DNA of 64,000 bases from Silurus meridionalis (GCF_014805685.1 NC_060890.1:14718000-14781999); one strand, 5' to 3'; shown: positions 26,466-63,358, counted from the stretch's first letter. Translations and numbers: made by a program. The notes: generated from the sequence alone by a model not told the origin.

Positions 26466-27488
26466 ATGGCTGGTGTGAGGAAGTTAACTCGTGCTGTGCG
26501 CCAGCAGGGCCTACACCGTCTGGTTTTGGCACTTATACTCTTCTGCCTGCTGTCCATGGCCTACCTGGCCTACCATGTTAGTGGTGGTCCTAAGATCAAG
26601 GAAGCGCCTCCTCTGCCACTGGGGGAATGTGTGACTGCAGCTCCCATCACTGTTAGCCAACGAGCTCCTCCTTTCCTGCCCTCTGAGCTGAATCATAGAT
26701 GGCAGGCATCAAGGAAGCTAGACACTTCACGCATTGAACCTGTGGTGCTACTGTTCATAGAGAGCATTTACTCACAGCTGGGTCAGGAGATTGTGGCCAT
26801 CTTGGAGTCTAGCCGCTTTAGGTACCATACTGAAATTGCCCCGGGAAAAGGTGACATGCCTGCACTGGCCTGGCGGGGCAAAGGCCGCTATGCTTTAATC
26901 ATCTATGAAAATCTGCTCAAGTATGTCAACCTGGACTCCTGGAACAGGCAGCTATTAGATAAGTACTGCCAGGACTATGGTGTGGGCATCATTGGTTTCT
27001 ATCGTGCCAATGAAAACTCTCCATCTAGTGCCCAGCTCAGAGGATTCCCACTTTTCCTGCGTTCCAATCTTCCACTGTGGGACTATAGGATTAACCCGGC
27101 TGCTCCACTACTCTACATCACTCGGCCCAGTGAACTTGAACCTGGCTCACTCCCTGCTGATAACTGGACAACTTTCCTGTCAAACCACAGCACTTACGAG
27201 CCTGTACTGCTGGCCAGCCCCAGGCCTGCTGAGGTATCCACACATTCCATTCTTCAGAGGGTGCTGTTGGCTACTGTAATACAAGACCTGGGTCTTCATG
27301 ATGGAATCCAGCGTGTGCTTTTTGGAGCAAGCCTCTCCTTTTGGCTGCATAAACTGCTGTTTGTGGACGCGGTTGGGTATTTGACAGGCAGGAGGCTGAG
27401 CCTATCTCTGGAACGATTCCTGCTTGTAGATGTGGATGACATCTTTGTTGGGAAGGAGGGGACACGCATGAAGGTGGCTGATGTGGAG
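26466..27488 (+). CDS. ndst2: ndst2 coding exon 1 (residues 1-341)
   Basis: Large first coding exon carrying the start codon, the cytosolic tail, the transmembrane anchor ([20 protein letters not shown]) and the N-terminal deacetylase region. It ends with [20 protein letters not shown] just before donor GTGAGA at 27489. The frame stays open to a TAG ending at 27587, but that extension is intron: the homologous protein continues in exon 2. Confidence 0.97.
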
Positions 27489-29020
27489 GTGAGAATAAAG
27501 GCCAATACTCTTGAATGTATTTACTATGTAATGGGCTTAATAGTACACACTAGTTTAATAGATGACCGGCCACCCTGTGCATGGTAGTCTGAGCGAGCAT
27601 AATAATTGGCTCTGTTTTCCGGGTGGGATAAAAGGCAGTCCTTTCCCCCTGATCATTCAGAACAGCACTAGTCTACTAGTCTCAGATATCTTTTAGCTCA
27701 AGTATACAAAATGGAGCAGTTGGCACTGTTTTGACCCAATACCCTCCCAGATGTCATGTAGCAATTGGGTGTGAATTTACTATTTTTAAACTAAGAGAAA
27801 ATATAAATAGCTTTTGACCCATTTTGCATGACTAATTAGGTCATATGTAATGACACATCTACTGCATAGTTTCACAAATGTTTTCATGTCATTTGAACTT
27901 TAATATTTGATGACTGAATGGCTAATGATTAGAGCATTAATACATTGCCTAATCAATTTAATGTGATTTAATATGGATATGAGATTTTAAGACAGTCTCT
28001 GTTTTAGGATTATTCTCCTTTATTCCATCTATGGCATTTTGTATCTACCATTTTGTACACCTCCTCAGATACATTTCCTGATGAGTGTTGTATCAAATCC
28101 TCTAACAGCAGCTCCCCTTCAGCAAGTGTCACATTCACTTTGTCAGTGTGTGATAATGGCAGGGTTTTTTTTAGGCGCTGCTTCACACCCAGACTAAACT
28201 CCGTGCTCTGGTCCCCAATTTCACTTTCAACTTGGGCTTTTCCGGAAAATTTTTCCATACAGGTATGTCATAACAGAATTAAGAGTCATGTAAGATTACG
28301 ATTATTTGTGTGTTCCATATTTGCTTAGTTTATTTTGTCATAAGGTTTATATTTATTTTTGCACATATATATGTATTGTTCAGGTACAGATGAGGAGGAT
28401 GAAGGTGACAACACCTTGCTTAGACACAGGCAGGAATTCTGGTGGTTTCCTCACATGTGGAGCCACATGCAGCCACACCTCTTTCATAATGTTAGTGTGC
28501 TTGCAGATCAGATGAGACTTAATAAACAGTTCGCTCAGGTAAGCACCAACCACATTCACAAACACCACCATTTCCCAAACTCATGTCATATTCTCTTAAA
28601 TCAGTATTATGCTTTTCTCAAGTTTATACTTCTCTTTTGCTAGCTTTCTTTCTGACTTCAACCATTTACTTTTTTTTTTTCTGTCTGTAGGAACATGGCA
28701 TTCCCACTGACATGGGTTATGCTGTGGCCCCTCACCACTCAGGTGTTTACCCAGTACACAACCAGCTCTATCTGGCCTGGAAGAATGTGTGGGGCATTTC
28801 AGTGACCAGTACAGAGGAGTATCCACACCTCAGACCTGCCCGCTTCCGCAGAGGCTTCATTCACAGCGACATAAAGGTTTCTCACATAGGACATGATGTG
28901 AAGTCACATAACAAGAAACGCTTGACATATCAGCTGAACATAGTTGCACTTTGAGATAAATTCAACAGTAATTAAAATGAATTAACGCCGTTAATACATG
29001 TTAATACAGTTTTACATAGC

Positions 29021-29094
<74 letters not shown>

Positions 29095-29220
29095 TCTCTT
29101 GCTGTTGCTTCACTAATGCGCAATTTAATGGTGTGTTTAGATAATTAATTAATTTCTATAAGTGTAGTATGTAAGCAATAAGAGACGTTTTATGTAGTCT
29201 CAATGAAAAATCAAATAACG

Positions 29221-29254
<34 letters not shown>

Positions 29255-29720
29255 GAACATAAAAAAAATAAAAATAAAAAGTATATCTACTTTGGAAATA
29301 GTTTACAAAAATATTTCTGGGAGTAATATTTTTGGAGATATCAAATCTTAAACAAGGCTTCCTGGTTAAGATGTTTTTATAATGGAAAATTTCTTAACTG
29401 TGTTAATTTATCTTTAAATGTAAAAATGTGATGTTTGCATTCATCCAAAATACTTAATAGAGTTTGGTTATAGGTCAAAAGCAATGAAAAAGTGAACAAA
29501 TAGTGAACAAAATCTGAAACATTCAAAAACTGTTGTTTTAACAGTGTTGAAATGGTACAGAATGACCCAGGCTATTTTTTTTTCCAGGTCCTCCCACGGC
29601 AGACGTGTGGCCTCTTCACACACACTATCTTCTATAAGGATTACCCAGGAGGCCCTCAAGAACTAGACAAAAGCATTCGGGGTGGAGAGCTGTTCCTTAC
29701 TGTGCTTCTCAATCCGGTCA

Positions 29721-29768
<48 letters not shown>

Positions 29769-31648
29769 AACATAAATAAATGTCTTCAAGCCTTACTTAT
29801 CAAAGCATTACTCCTCCTTTTACTGTTCGCAGGTCAGCATTTTCATGACCCATCTCTCTAACTATGGTAATGATCGCCTGGGTCTGTACACTTTTGAGTC
29901 TCTGGTAAAGTTTGTGCAGTGCTGGACTCGCCTGCGCTTACAGACCCTACCACCCATACGCCTGGCTGAGAAATACTTCCACATCTTTCCTGATGAAAGA
30001 GACCCCCTGTGGCAGGTTTGTGCTATTACACAATCCACTCCTTAATCTTATAAATATCAGAACTTCTGTATTGTGCACTGTGCATGTGAATGTTGTGCTT
30101 TACCCTCAGATTAAACAATACCGAGTAAATAATTTTTTGGCTGTTTTTAGATTATAATGAGAATATTTTTTTGCCCCGTAGAATCCTTGTCACGATAAGA
30201 GGCATAAAGACATCTGGTCAAAAGAGAAGACCTGTGATAGGCTGCCCAAATTTCTGGTTATTGGGCCCCAGAAAACAGGTAATGCTTATCAAAACTCATT
30301 AATACATATCAAAATAATATCTAGATGTCTAAGTAGTGTCATGGATATTAATGATGTGTTTACTTACACTTATTAATGCTTGAAAGGGCCGGGCAATATG
30401 ACAGTACCGATATTGTGATCAATTATATACTGTAAATGATCACAATCAGGTGTTAAATCAAGTGGAAGCTTATTGTATACAGATTTATACTAAAATGATT
30501 GGACTGCACAATATTCAAGATTGTTTTTTGCAAAAATTTATTTATTTATTTTAAAGCAATTCGCTATATTGTAAGAGATATTGTGCACCGAGTTGGTCAC
30601 ATCGCTCAACCCACGCAAATTCATGTATTAAAATGTTTCCTTCATCACCAGGGTCAACTGCTCTACATGCCTTTCTTTCTCTCCATCCTGCCATCACTGC
30701 CAGTTCATTCAGCCCTGCTACGTTTGAGGAGGTGCAGTTCTTTAGTGGATCAAACTACTTGCGTGGAATTGATTGGTAACCACAGATTCACTTCCCCAAG
30801 TTATTGTTTTTCTGTTTCAATACTCTGCAATTAATGATATATAAGGGATATACTGCATTCGTAGGATCCTGGGGGAATAAAAACTTCAGTGGCTTATTAA
30901 GATACTGAAAAAATTTAAGCATATTTTGTTATCAGAATACATTGTATATAACTGTTTTACAAAATCCTTGAAATTATTTTTTGCCCATATTATACAGTTT
31001 GTACAGTGATGTTCACAGGGGAGTGGGACCACTTATTAATTAAATTTGTGGACATGATAAGGGGTCTATAAAACATTAAATGTCTTGTGGCCATAAGATA
31101 CACTTCTTTTCCCTCTTTATTGTATCCTGAAGATAAACAAACTTACAATAGATGTGAGGGAATTGATTGGACTATTTTGAAAACAATAAATCAGCAGAGA
31201 AGATTTTCTTATACTAGACTTTAAAAGTAAGGGTATTCAGAGTGTTTCAGTGACTGATAGCTGTCATTCCAATAACTAAAAAAATACAAATTAAATTAAA
31301 TTAAATTAAATAAAAAATGGAAATGTCCTCCAAAAATCCTAGAACGTTTTCTTTCCAGAAAGGAGTGAGATCCCAGGGCATGACTTCAATGATATCTGCC
31401 TTACATATTGTGCCCTTAAAAAAAAAAACTAATTGCTAGCATGTGGAATAATTTCAGTGCCTTTTTCTGCTTCAGGTACATGGACTTTTTCCCAGTGCCC
31501 TCTAATGTGAGCACAGACTTTCTATTTGAGAAGAGTGCTAATTATTTTGACACTGAGGCTGTCCCAAAGAGAGCCGCAGCACTGCTGCCCAGAGCCAAAA
31601 TCATAACCATCCTCATCAACCCAGCTGATAGAGCATACTCCTGGTACC

Positions 31649-31685
<37 letters not shown>

Positions 31686-33574
31686 TGTACCCACGAGTGT
31701 GCACAGCCGTTCTGCATCCACACCTGCAGTGATTTTTTTGTTTTTTTCCCTGCTCTGTGACTCATGCAAACACTTGTGCCCTGCCTGTGCAGCATCAGAG
31801 AGCTCACCAGGATCCTGTGGCTTTAAACTACACATTCCAGCAGGTGATCGCTGCAGGTTCCTCCTCTCCTGCTGCGCTGCTCAATCTGCATCGCCGCTGC
31901 CTGCAGCCAGGATACTACAGCAGCCATTTGGAGCGCTGGCTCCATTACTACCAGTCCACTCAGGTACACACACACACATATACACACACTGGATGCATAA
32001 TGATTTGGCAAAAATCATCTGCATCAAACATTTCTGATAAAAAAAATAATAATAATAATCTGTTGCTGTGATCCTGTGTATCAACTGCAATACAATTTGA
32101 GATGCAACTGAAAACTATGTTGTCCCATGTAAACCAGATTAAATGTGTATTTCTAGTCCAGTTCATTTCTATTTATTATCTATCATATCAGAATTTGTGT
32201 GTTAAAGTGTGTTGAAGTTTTTTTGGTTCCAATACACTCATATTTCTATTTTATTTGTCTCTTGTTAATCCATTGAGCCTTTTCTCTCTCTGGATTTTTC
32301 TTTACATATGCAAATAAAAGCAAAAACAGTAAGATATCAGATTATTGATATACGTGTGTAGTATAACTTCATGACTGGGGCAAAAGCTTTGTTTTTTCTT
32401 AAATGTATTAGATCGAGAAAATAATGAAACACAAGTACAGCCTTAATTTGATGTACTGTTTACATGACCATAGATTATTCACTCATTAGTGTGCATGTAG
32501 CTTGTGATTTGTCATGTAGGCTGGCAAAGAGGTCTCTTTGAAAAAAATAAAACAATAAAATAAACGCTTCTTTTCTTTTAGTGATGGTTGGTTTCGCATG
32601 ACTTGCCTTTCGCTGGTCTTTTTGTAGCTTTTGATTGTTGATGGACTCCAGCTGCGGTCCAAGCCAGTGCAGGTGATGGACATCGTACAAAAGTTTCTGG
32701 GAGTTACACCTTTTAACTATACTCAGGCCCTCATGTAAGAACTACTAATTAGTGCTACTCATGTCATTTTTTTCACATTTGAAATCATTTTAAGCGTACT
32801 CTGAAGCCATTTACTGTGTGACTGTGTGTGTGTGTGTTTAGTTTTGATGAAAGCAAAGGCTTCTGGTGTCAGAGACTGGATGCAGGCCGAACACGCTGCC
32901 TGGGCAAGAGTAAAGGCAGGAAATACCCCGATATGAGCCCAGAGGTAATGTTCACTTCTCCTGCATAAATACTTTATATCCACCCTCATGCCTAGGAAGC
33001 TTTTTACAAAGACATTAATTTGGAATATGACTGTTTTATTACACCAACTCATTTATTCATTCTTTGAAAAGGTCTAAGAACAGAAGTACATTAATCAGGT
33101 CATAAGTAAATGTGACCACTTAAGAACAAGAAGGAATTAAGGGGTCATGTAATAAATACAGTTTTAATCACATTCCTAATTTATCAAAAAACTTTACTTG
33201 TAATTGAATTTATTCATTATTAAAATCTTGCAGCTTTAAACACAGGAATAGATCAGCAGGCAGTTCTGCTCAGAAAAGTAGAACAGAAACCTGGTTCATT
33301 GGGGGACACTCACATCTTTATCTATTTATATCAAGATTTATTGCACACACCTTTATCCAGGAATACGCCTGTGCTATAGAATCAGCATGTTTCCCAGTTG
33401 CCGTTGGTGGTGTGACCTTTTTCTTAATGTGCATGTGTTTGTGTGTAGACGAGGGCCTTTCTGTCTGAGCATTACAGAGAGCAGAACGTGGAGCTGTTAC
33501 GGCTGTTGAAGCGCTTGGGACAACCACTACCCAGCTGGCTCCAGGATGATCTTCACAACGCCAGCTGGAGTTGA
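26466..33574 (+). CDS. ndst2: NDST2, heparan sulfate N-deacetylase/N-sulfotransferase 2 (13 coding exons, complete)
   Basis: This is a bifunctional Golgi type II membrane enzyme that removes acetyl groups from GlcNAc of heparan sulfate (and heparin) and adds sulfate from PAPS to the freed amine. Thirteen exons (26466-27488, 28175-28262, 28384-28538, 28691-28876, 29588-29716, 29833-30015, 30182-30278, 30652-30775, 31476-31650, 31793-31963, 32628-32734, 32842-32944, 33449-33574) join with GT-AG introns and matching phases to give 888 residues, against about 883 in human. A membrane anchor lies at residues 19-38, the deacetylase domain follows with DVDDIF near 322, and the sulfotransferase domain starts near 600 with GPQKTGSTA (616-624), FEE (645-647) and [11 protein letters not shown] (709-719). 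Cys822 and Cys832 match the conserved C-terminal disulfide pair. [20 protein letters not shown] and SIRGGELF favour NDST2 over NDST1. The start is the first in-frame ATG, in a good Kozak context (gccATGG); the frame upstream has no ATG. Adjacent camk2g supports the paralogue call. Confidence 0.97.
28175..28262 (+). CDS. ndst2: ndst2 coding exon 2
   Basis: Encodes [20 protein letters not shown] then GFSGKFFHT, the conserved deacetylase segment. The acceptor is a T run plus TTAG; the donor is GTATGT. It begins in phase 0 and ends one base into a Gly codon. Confidence 0.95.
28384..28538 (+). CDS. ndst2: ndst2 coding exon 3
   Basis: Completes the split Gly codon and encodes [20 protein letters not shown] followed by [15 protein letters not shown] and [12 protein letters not shown]. 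The acidic DEEDEGD stretch and the [11 protein letters not shown] block are NDST hallmarks. Acceptor TTCAG, donor GTAAGC. Confidence 0.96.
28691..28876 (+). CDS. ndst2: ndst2 coding exon 4
   Basis: Encodes 62 residues beginning [20 protein letters not shown]. The paired histidines (437-438) lie in a conserved block of the deacetylase domain. Phase 0 at both ends; acceptor CTGTAG, donor GTTTCT, which is weaker than its neighbours. Confidence 0.96.
29020..29093. repeat. (GATA)n microsatellite in ndst2 intron 4
   Basis: About 18 TAGA units, nearly pure, followed at 29221-29253 by (AAT)n. Confidence 0.97.
29221..29253. repeat. (AAT)n microsatellite in ndst2 intron 4
   Basis: About ten AAT units. 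Confidence 0.95.
29588..29716 (+). CDS. ndst2: ndst2 coding exon 5
   Basis: Encodes [20 protein letters not shown] and [15 protein letters not shown] (43 residues, phase 0 at both ends). SIRGGELF matches NDST2 better than NDST1. The donor GTCAGA runs directly into a (CA)n microsatellite at 29722-29766. Confidence 0.96.
29722..29766. repeat. (CA)n microsatellite at ndst2 intron 5 start
   Basis: Pure CA run beginning five bases after the exon 5 border. Confidence 0.97.
29833..30015 (+). CDS. ndst2: ndst2 coding exon 6
   Basis: Encodes [20 protein letters not shown] and then [20 protein letters not shown] through DPLWQ (61 residues, phase 0). This is the end of the deacetylase half and the linker to the sulfotransferase domain. 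Acceptor TTCGCAG, donor GTTTGT. Confidence 0.96.
30182..30278 (+). CDS. ndst2: ndst2 coding exon 7 (start of sulfotransferase domain)
   Basis: Encodes [20 protein letters not shown] then [12 protein letters not shown], ending one base into the Gly of the PAPS 5'-phosphosulfate loop. Lys619 aligns with the catalytic loop Lys of the family. Donor GTAATG. Confidence 0.96.
30385..30610. mobile_element. possible hAT-like MITE relic in ndst2 intron 7
   Basis: gggccgggcaatatgac at the left and gatattgtgcaccga at the right recall a fish repeat that starts gggctgggcaatatg and ends in an inverted copy. The ends are poor matches and no target duplication is seen. Confidence 0.35.
30652..30775 (+). CDS. 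ndst2: ndst2 coding exon 8
   Basis: The spliced Gly codon is followed by [20 protein letters not shown] and [17 protein letters not shown]. The phosphosulfate loop therefore reads KTGSTA where mammalian NDSTs have KTGTTA. The acceptor is CACCAG at 30651 and the exon ends two bases into a Trp codon at donor GTAACC. Confidence 0.93.
31476..31650 (+). CDS. ndst2: ndst2 coding exon 9
   Basis: Completes the Trp codon and encodes [20 protein letters not shown] through the 3'-phosphate-binding motif [12 protein letters not shown]. The donor is the first GT of a (GT)n microsatellite at 31651-31684. Confidence 0.96.
31651..31684. repeat. (GT)n microsatellite forming the ndst2 intron 9 donor
   Basis: Seventeen GT units start at the first intronic base of intron 9. 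Confidence 0.97.
31793..31963 (+). CDS. ndst2: ndst2 coding exon 10
   Basis: Encodes [20 protein letters not shown] and then a more variable stretch to [20 protein letters not shown] (57 residues, phase 0). Acceptor TGTGCAG, donor GTACAC leading into a short CA run. Confidence 0.95.
32628..32734 (+). CDS. ndst2: ndst2 coding exon 11
   Basis: Encodes [20 protein letters not shown] then [15 protein letters not shown], ending two bases into an Ile codon. Acceptor TTTGTAG, donor GTAAGA. Confidence 0.95.
32842..32944 (+). CDS. ndst2: ndst2 coding exon 12
   Basis: Encodes [20 protein letters not shown] then [14 protein letters not shown]. The two cysteines are the conserved C-terminal disulfide pair. 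The acceptor follows a short (TG)n run ending TTTAG; donor GTAATG. Confidence 0.95.
33449..33574 (+). CDS. ndst2: ndst2 coding exon 13 and stop
   Basis: Encodes [20 protein letters not shown] then [20 protein letters not shown] and a final Ser, with stop TGA at 33572-33574. The C-terminus LGQPLPSWL matches the family end. The acceptor GTGTAG follows a TG-rich run. Confidence 0.95.
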   Translation, partial: TRAFLSEHYREQNVELLRLLKRLGQPLPSWLQDDLHNASWS

Positions 33575-34490
33575 CACCAAGAAGCATGAAGAATAGAAGC
33601 CTATATCGATCCCTGCTCCATGCCAGAGCACACAGTCCCGTGTCACTGCAGGACAGAGAACGTTTGATTCTCCCCGTGTCCCAACACACACACACACACT
33701 GTAGGTCCACCCAGGACAAGCGGACATCTGCAGCGTGTGTTAGTGCTCAAGCCTGGTTTTAAAGTGAGCTGAGAATCAGAATTTGTAGGAGGACTGTACA
33801 TGTATTTAATTGCCAAAATAAGAAAATATGAGCTAGTTAGTTGCATTTTGGATAACTGACACACAAGCTCATTATTTGCATTGTGGGAAATGTTGTTTCA
33901 CAATGTATCCTTCAGCTAATCAGTCGAATGCACAGGGTCTCGGAAACACTCAAGTAGCTAAGTGGATGTGGAATTCACAAGCTGGTCGGAGTGAGCGTTT
34001 TAAATTCTGCCAAGCAGAGAAGTATTTGAGTCTGTGTCACCGAAGATTTCAGACATTTGCTGATGTTTATAATTGTCTCGATTTGTAAATGACAGAATCT
34101 GGATGTTTCACAACCAGCTTCATACCACTGAACTAAAAACATTCCAAGGTCAGAGTACATGGCCATTGCACTTAATATTTTTTTTTTTTATATTGGATTT
34201 TTAAAAAGAAATGAAGCAGGAATGTTTCAACTACAAACAGTGGAGTTTTAGGATCAGTGATTGACTAGCATGTTTCCCAGACTGGCAGGTCACATGAATG
34301 TGTGAAGAACGTGGAACCCCTGCTGATGACTAGATATGGTTTTGTTCCAGTGTTTAATGTAATGAGGTCAGAAGTGTTTCCGACATGACTTGCCACCTCT
34401 ACCCGTGCCAAACTAAACTGCTGGACTCAAATGAGGTAAACTTTGCCAAAAAACAGATGTGTTGTGTGACTGAGAGACTTGTGGGAGTTG

Positions 34491-34550
<60 letters not shown>

Positions 34551-34710
34551 TTGTGTTTGTGAATATAAGTGAACATTTGTTGTGGTGGTTGTACTCTACA
34601 TCAATACGAGTATATTCTGTTGTCTCTTTGGTCCACTTGAAATCAGGTAAAAAAAAAAAATTAAAAAAAGAACAAAATGCACATCTGCAAATAAACGCAC
34701 ACGACAAAGG
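33575..34710 (+). other. ndst2: ndst2 3'UTR with candidate poly(A) signal AATAAA at 34690-34695
   Basis: Sequence after the stop shows no conserved coding. The first clear hexamer in good position is AATAAA at 34690-34695, followed by GT-rich sequence (caggtgtgtcggc). A later hexamer lies at 35143-35148. The stretch contains a (GT)n microsatellite at 34493-34549. Confidence 0.5.
34493..34549. repeat. (GT)n microsatellite in ndst2 3'UTR
   Basis: Pure GT run upstream of the AATAAA at 34690; it would be (GU)n in the mRNA. Confidence 0.95.
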
Positions 34711-34988
34711 CACTCAGGTGTGTCGGCTTCCATTTCTTAAAAAAGTGTGTAGAGTGAAGTAAGTGAAAGGGGAACGAATGTGTTATCTGTATCTTTAGCT
34801 TGCTTTATCAGATGGTAGGAGGAGCACAGAGAGGAAGGAGTTTGATTAATCACTTGCCGAAATGGGAGACTCGGCCTCCATTTCATTGCTCTCGAGTCTA
34901 GGCAGCAAGAACGGCCCTTAAATAAGTCTGCTCTGTTCCTCTGGGAGCCACAGACAGTACACTGTGTGCTGACAGGTAGATTGGAGAA

Positions 34989-34989
<1 letters not shown>

Positions 34990-35029
<40 letters not shown>
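34990..35029. repeat. (GT)n microsatellite between the convergent genes
   Basis: Pure GT run about 300 bp past the main ndst2 poly(A) hexamer. Confidence 0.95.
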
Positions 35030-35031
<2 letters not shown>

Positions 35032-35142
35032 TGAGTGAGAGAGAGCAAGACTGAGAATTAATATAAGCTGGACAGCAATGCTCTGTATAGAGAATCCCAG
35101 AATCTCTTGTTGGGCAGAGAAAACATGTCCCATTACCACACA

Positions 35143-35159
35143 AATAAAAATAATTTATT
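35143..35159. terminator. closely spaced opposed poly(A) hexamers
   Basis: AATAAA on the + strand (35143-35148) is followed after five bases by TTTATT (35154-35159), which is AATAAA on the - strand. The site lies between the two convergent genes and could mark alternative 3' ends for both. Confidence 0.35.
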
Positions 35160-35344
35160 GTGAGAGTTCATCGATATATATACATGCCAATAGTTTAGTT
35201 GCTCATTTTTCATTAACATTATAAATGGAAAACACTTCGCAGTAAACGTTTATTGTGAAACCTACGCAGGTTTAAGTAACGGCAAAACTCCAATGAAGAT
35301 CTTCAAGCAATCAGACAAGCATTCAACAGGTGTCAGTTCATGGT

Positions 35345-37916
35345 TTTATTAAATGTATGATCATGCAAAATCCAGCATTCATATACGTAGCCCAATAGTA
35401 TACCATTACAATGCAATAGATTTACTCAGAATGAGGGGAGCATACAAAGCTGAGTTGTTGATTCCTTTTTTTCTTGCTTTTTTTTTTTTTTTCTTTTTTC
35501 AATATGGTACATGACCTATTCCTTGTCTCCAGATGGAGGGATTTTCATGTGAGATGCAACAAGAACAAATTTTCCCCATTTTAATCACACGGTGGAGAAA
35601 AGATTCACCAAGAAAAGAGAACATGCATAATCATTAATTAAGCTGCATATTTTGGACTTGCCTTGGATTGGGTAGGAAAGCCAGTCAGGTGCTGGCTCAT
35701 GGTTTGTTCCCAGCTTTAGCAGGAGGAACCTCTGTTCTAGAAATCTATCTAGCCTATCTATCATTAAATGTTCTCCCTTTTTTTCTTTGATCCATTTTCT
35801 TTTCAGGTTCAGAGTTAACACAACTGACAATGTACAGAAAAATAGCCTTACAACTGTTTAAAAAAAAAAAAAAAAAACTTACCATAATTAATACAAAAAA
35901 AATCTGACTTGCCCAAGCAAGGAAGCAATCCCCCCCAAAAAACCAAACCAAAACAAAAACCAAACAAGCGTCACTAAGAGGGCTATGTGATGAAGGTGAC
36001 GCACATACACGCTCACACGTGCAGAGTTACAGTGCTGATATGTACCAATGCCCTACACATGTATATACACAGACTGAAAACTCTTCAATCATAGAAAATT
36101 CCCAAACAGCAAGTGGGCTCATGGGATGGATTTGTTTCAGAAAACTTTACAACACACAGCTGTTTAATAACATCCTACTCAGATCTAGTGTGTGAACTGG
36201 ACAAGTAAAAAGGAACGCTTTTTTTTTGTGTAAGTAATGCCTGTCCCCAAGATCCAGTTGTGCTGCAATAGTTTATAACAGCCAGTGCCTTAAAACCCTG
36301 TATTTGTACTATATACATTGGACTCCAAGGAAATGCTTTAGGGATTAAAAGGGAAGCGTGTGCAACGCAGCATTAAGAAGCGAGTGGACAAACACAAACA
36401 GCATTAGCCACAAGTACAAAGTTGTGTAGCACAGGGTGCAGGCAGACTAACATAAAAAGAACAGTCACAAATAAGGGTGTGATTGTGTGCATGTACAAAA
36501 TATAATTGGACACGAGTTGTTTCCACACCCACATACGACCCTTCATTAACCTATGGATGTCCTTTGTGCCAGGTTGACACGAACAGGCTAGTTATCTCTC
36601 TGCACACTAAAATTACAGTGGGTTTTTAATCAGCATGAGTATGTGTGTGTTCCCCTTTGGCTGCGTATGTAGGTCTCTGTAACCATGACTGAAGTGAAAT
36701 TTAAATGGCGGCTCTACATCTAGCATCTTGTGCCATTCCTACAGCACTCTTGTCTGTTCACATGGGCTCAAACACTCTCCAATATGCACACATTTAGAGG
36801 TGGAGTGGTCCTACCTACAGTAATATCAGTGGTGTGTTTAATCACATGTCCATACAAACACATGCACATAAACACACATTAAACAGAGTCTAATCATTTG
36901 CTGCAGCTTTGATGGTGAAACTTATTTCACTTGATCTCATTTAAATATATATTTGTATATCTTACAGGTGTATGATGGTAAAAAGGTTTTTAAAACTAAC
37001 CATAAAAATTAACTGCTTAACACAAAATACTTTCTGATAATCATAGACAAAAAAAAAAAGGAACAAGTTTCACATAAAAACACAATAGCACAGAATACTA
37101 AAACCCAGAACCACACAAAGCTTCCCACAGACCTTAGTTTAAAAGCACAAGAAACAAAACAAACAAAAAGGAAAATGCCTAAAGACTACACTTTGGTGCT
37201 TCTTGATATGAAGTATGCTTATCCGCGAATTTCCATTAGTGGACATGTTTCTGTAAGTCTCTAAATTATTTGTATCCTGACTCTACACAGTGTACGAGTT
37301 GGAGGATTTAGATTACACCTATTTAAACTTTTAATCTTGTGCCAACCCTTCCCTTTACACCCCAGTTGCATTTTACTTACATATCAAAGCCTTACAAACT
37401 CCACTGTAGCTTCTAGCAAATTTTTTTTTTTTTTGTGTAATTTTTTTTTTTTTACAATATACAGTAAAAGGTTATGAACTCATAGATCAGTACTTACAAC
37501 ACCTCTGGATATCTTTAATGGGCAAAAAAAGATGATTCCATGGGAAAAGACTAGACAGCGCCCCCGTGTGGGCATCATAGCATGCACCGTCCCGTGGGCG
37601 GGGCCACAGCCACAGCCGGATCCTAGTGGTCGAAGGTTGGACAGGTAAGGTGGTGTTGACAGTTGGACTTGATGTTATCGGATTTCTTCAATAGCGTGTC
37701 TGTAACTTGCTGTCGTCCATCCGGCCTCTACATGCCCATCCGGCTACAAGGAACAAACACTCCCATCGTTAGGAATCCAGGCAACCTGCAACAAAACGAG
37801 AGTACAGAAAGATATAGAAGGAGGAGCAATTCATTTGAAGGAATGTTTGTGTGAGTGAGTAAATGAGTGGGTGGGTGAGTGAGTGAGTGTTTGCGCCTGC
37901 CTGTGCCCTGCAGGCT
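35345..37916 (-). other. camk2g: camk2g 3'UTR (predicted), poly(A) signal at 35345-35350
   Basis: The region downstream of the camk2g stop on the - strand has no coding potential I recognise. TTTATT at 35345-35350 (AATAAA on -) is a plausible end, giving a 3'UTR of about 2.6 kb; a further hexamer lies at 35154-35159. The first 350 bases (about 37560-37790) are more GC-rich than the rest and may include a spliced 3'UTR exon starting after the acceptor TTGTTGCAG that ends at 37786 (read on -). Confidence 0.45.
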
Positions 37917-63128
<25,212 letters not shown>

Positions 63129-63260
63129 CTACACATAATTCAGCAACCCTGTTCAAATCCCTGAAGAATGAGTGACCTGGTGTAAACCACTGCCTTATTT
63201 TTTTCAACTGAAAACTGGTGACATGGCCCTCAATACAGATGCATGGAACAGCACAGCAGT

Positions 63261-63266
63261 CACACA

Positions 63267-63357
<91 letters not shown>
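63261..63357. repeat. (CA)n then (GA)n microsatellite
   Basis: CA run 63261-63284 followed directly by GA run to 63357, upstream (on -) of the first camk2g exon in the window. Confidence 0.97.

Positions 63358-63358
<1 letters not shown>

Noticed and set aside
27489..27587. Open frame continuing after ndst2 exon 1
   Set aside because: It follows a good donor (GTGAGA) and the homologous protein resumes in exon 2; this is intron.
29020..29093. Regular repeats considered as a CRISPR-like array
   Set aside because: Simple GATA tandem repeat without spacers, in a vertebrate intron.
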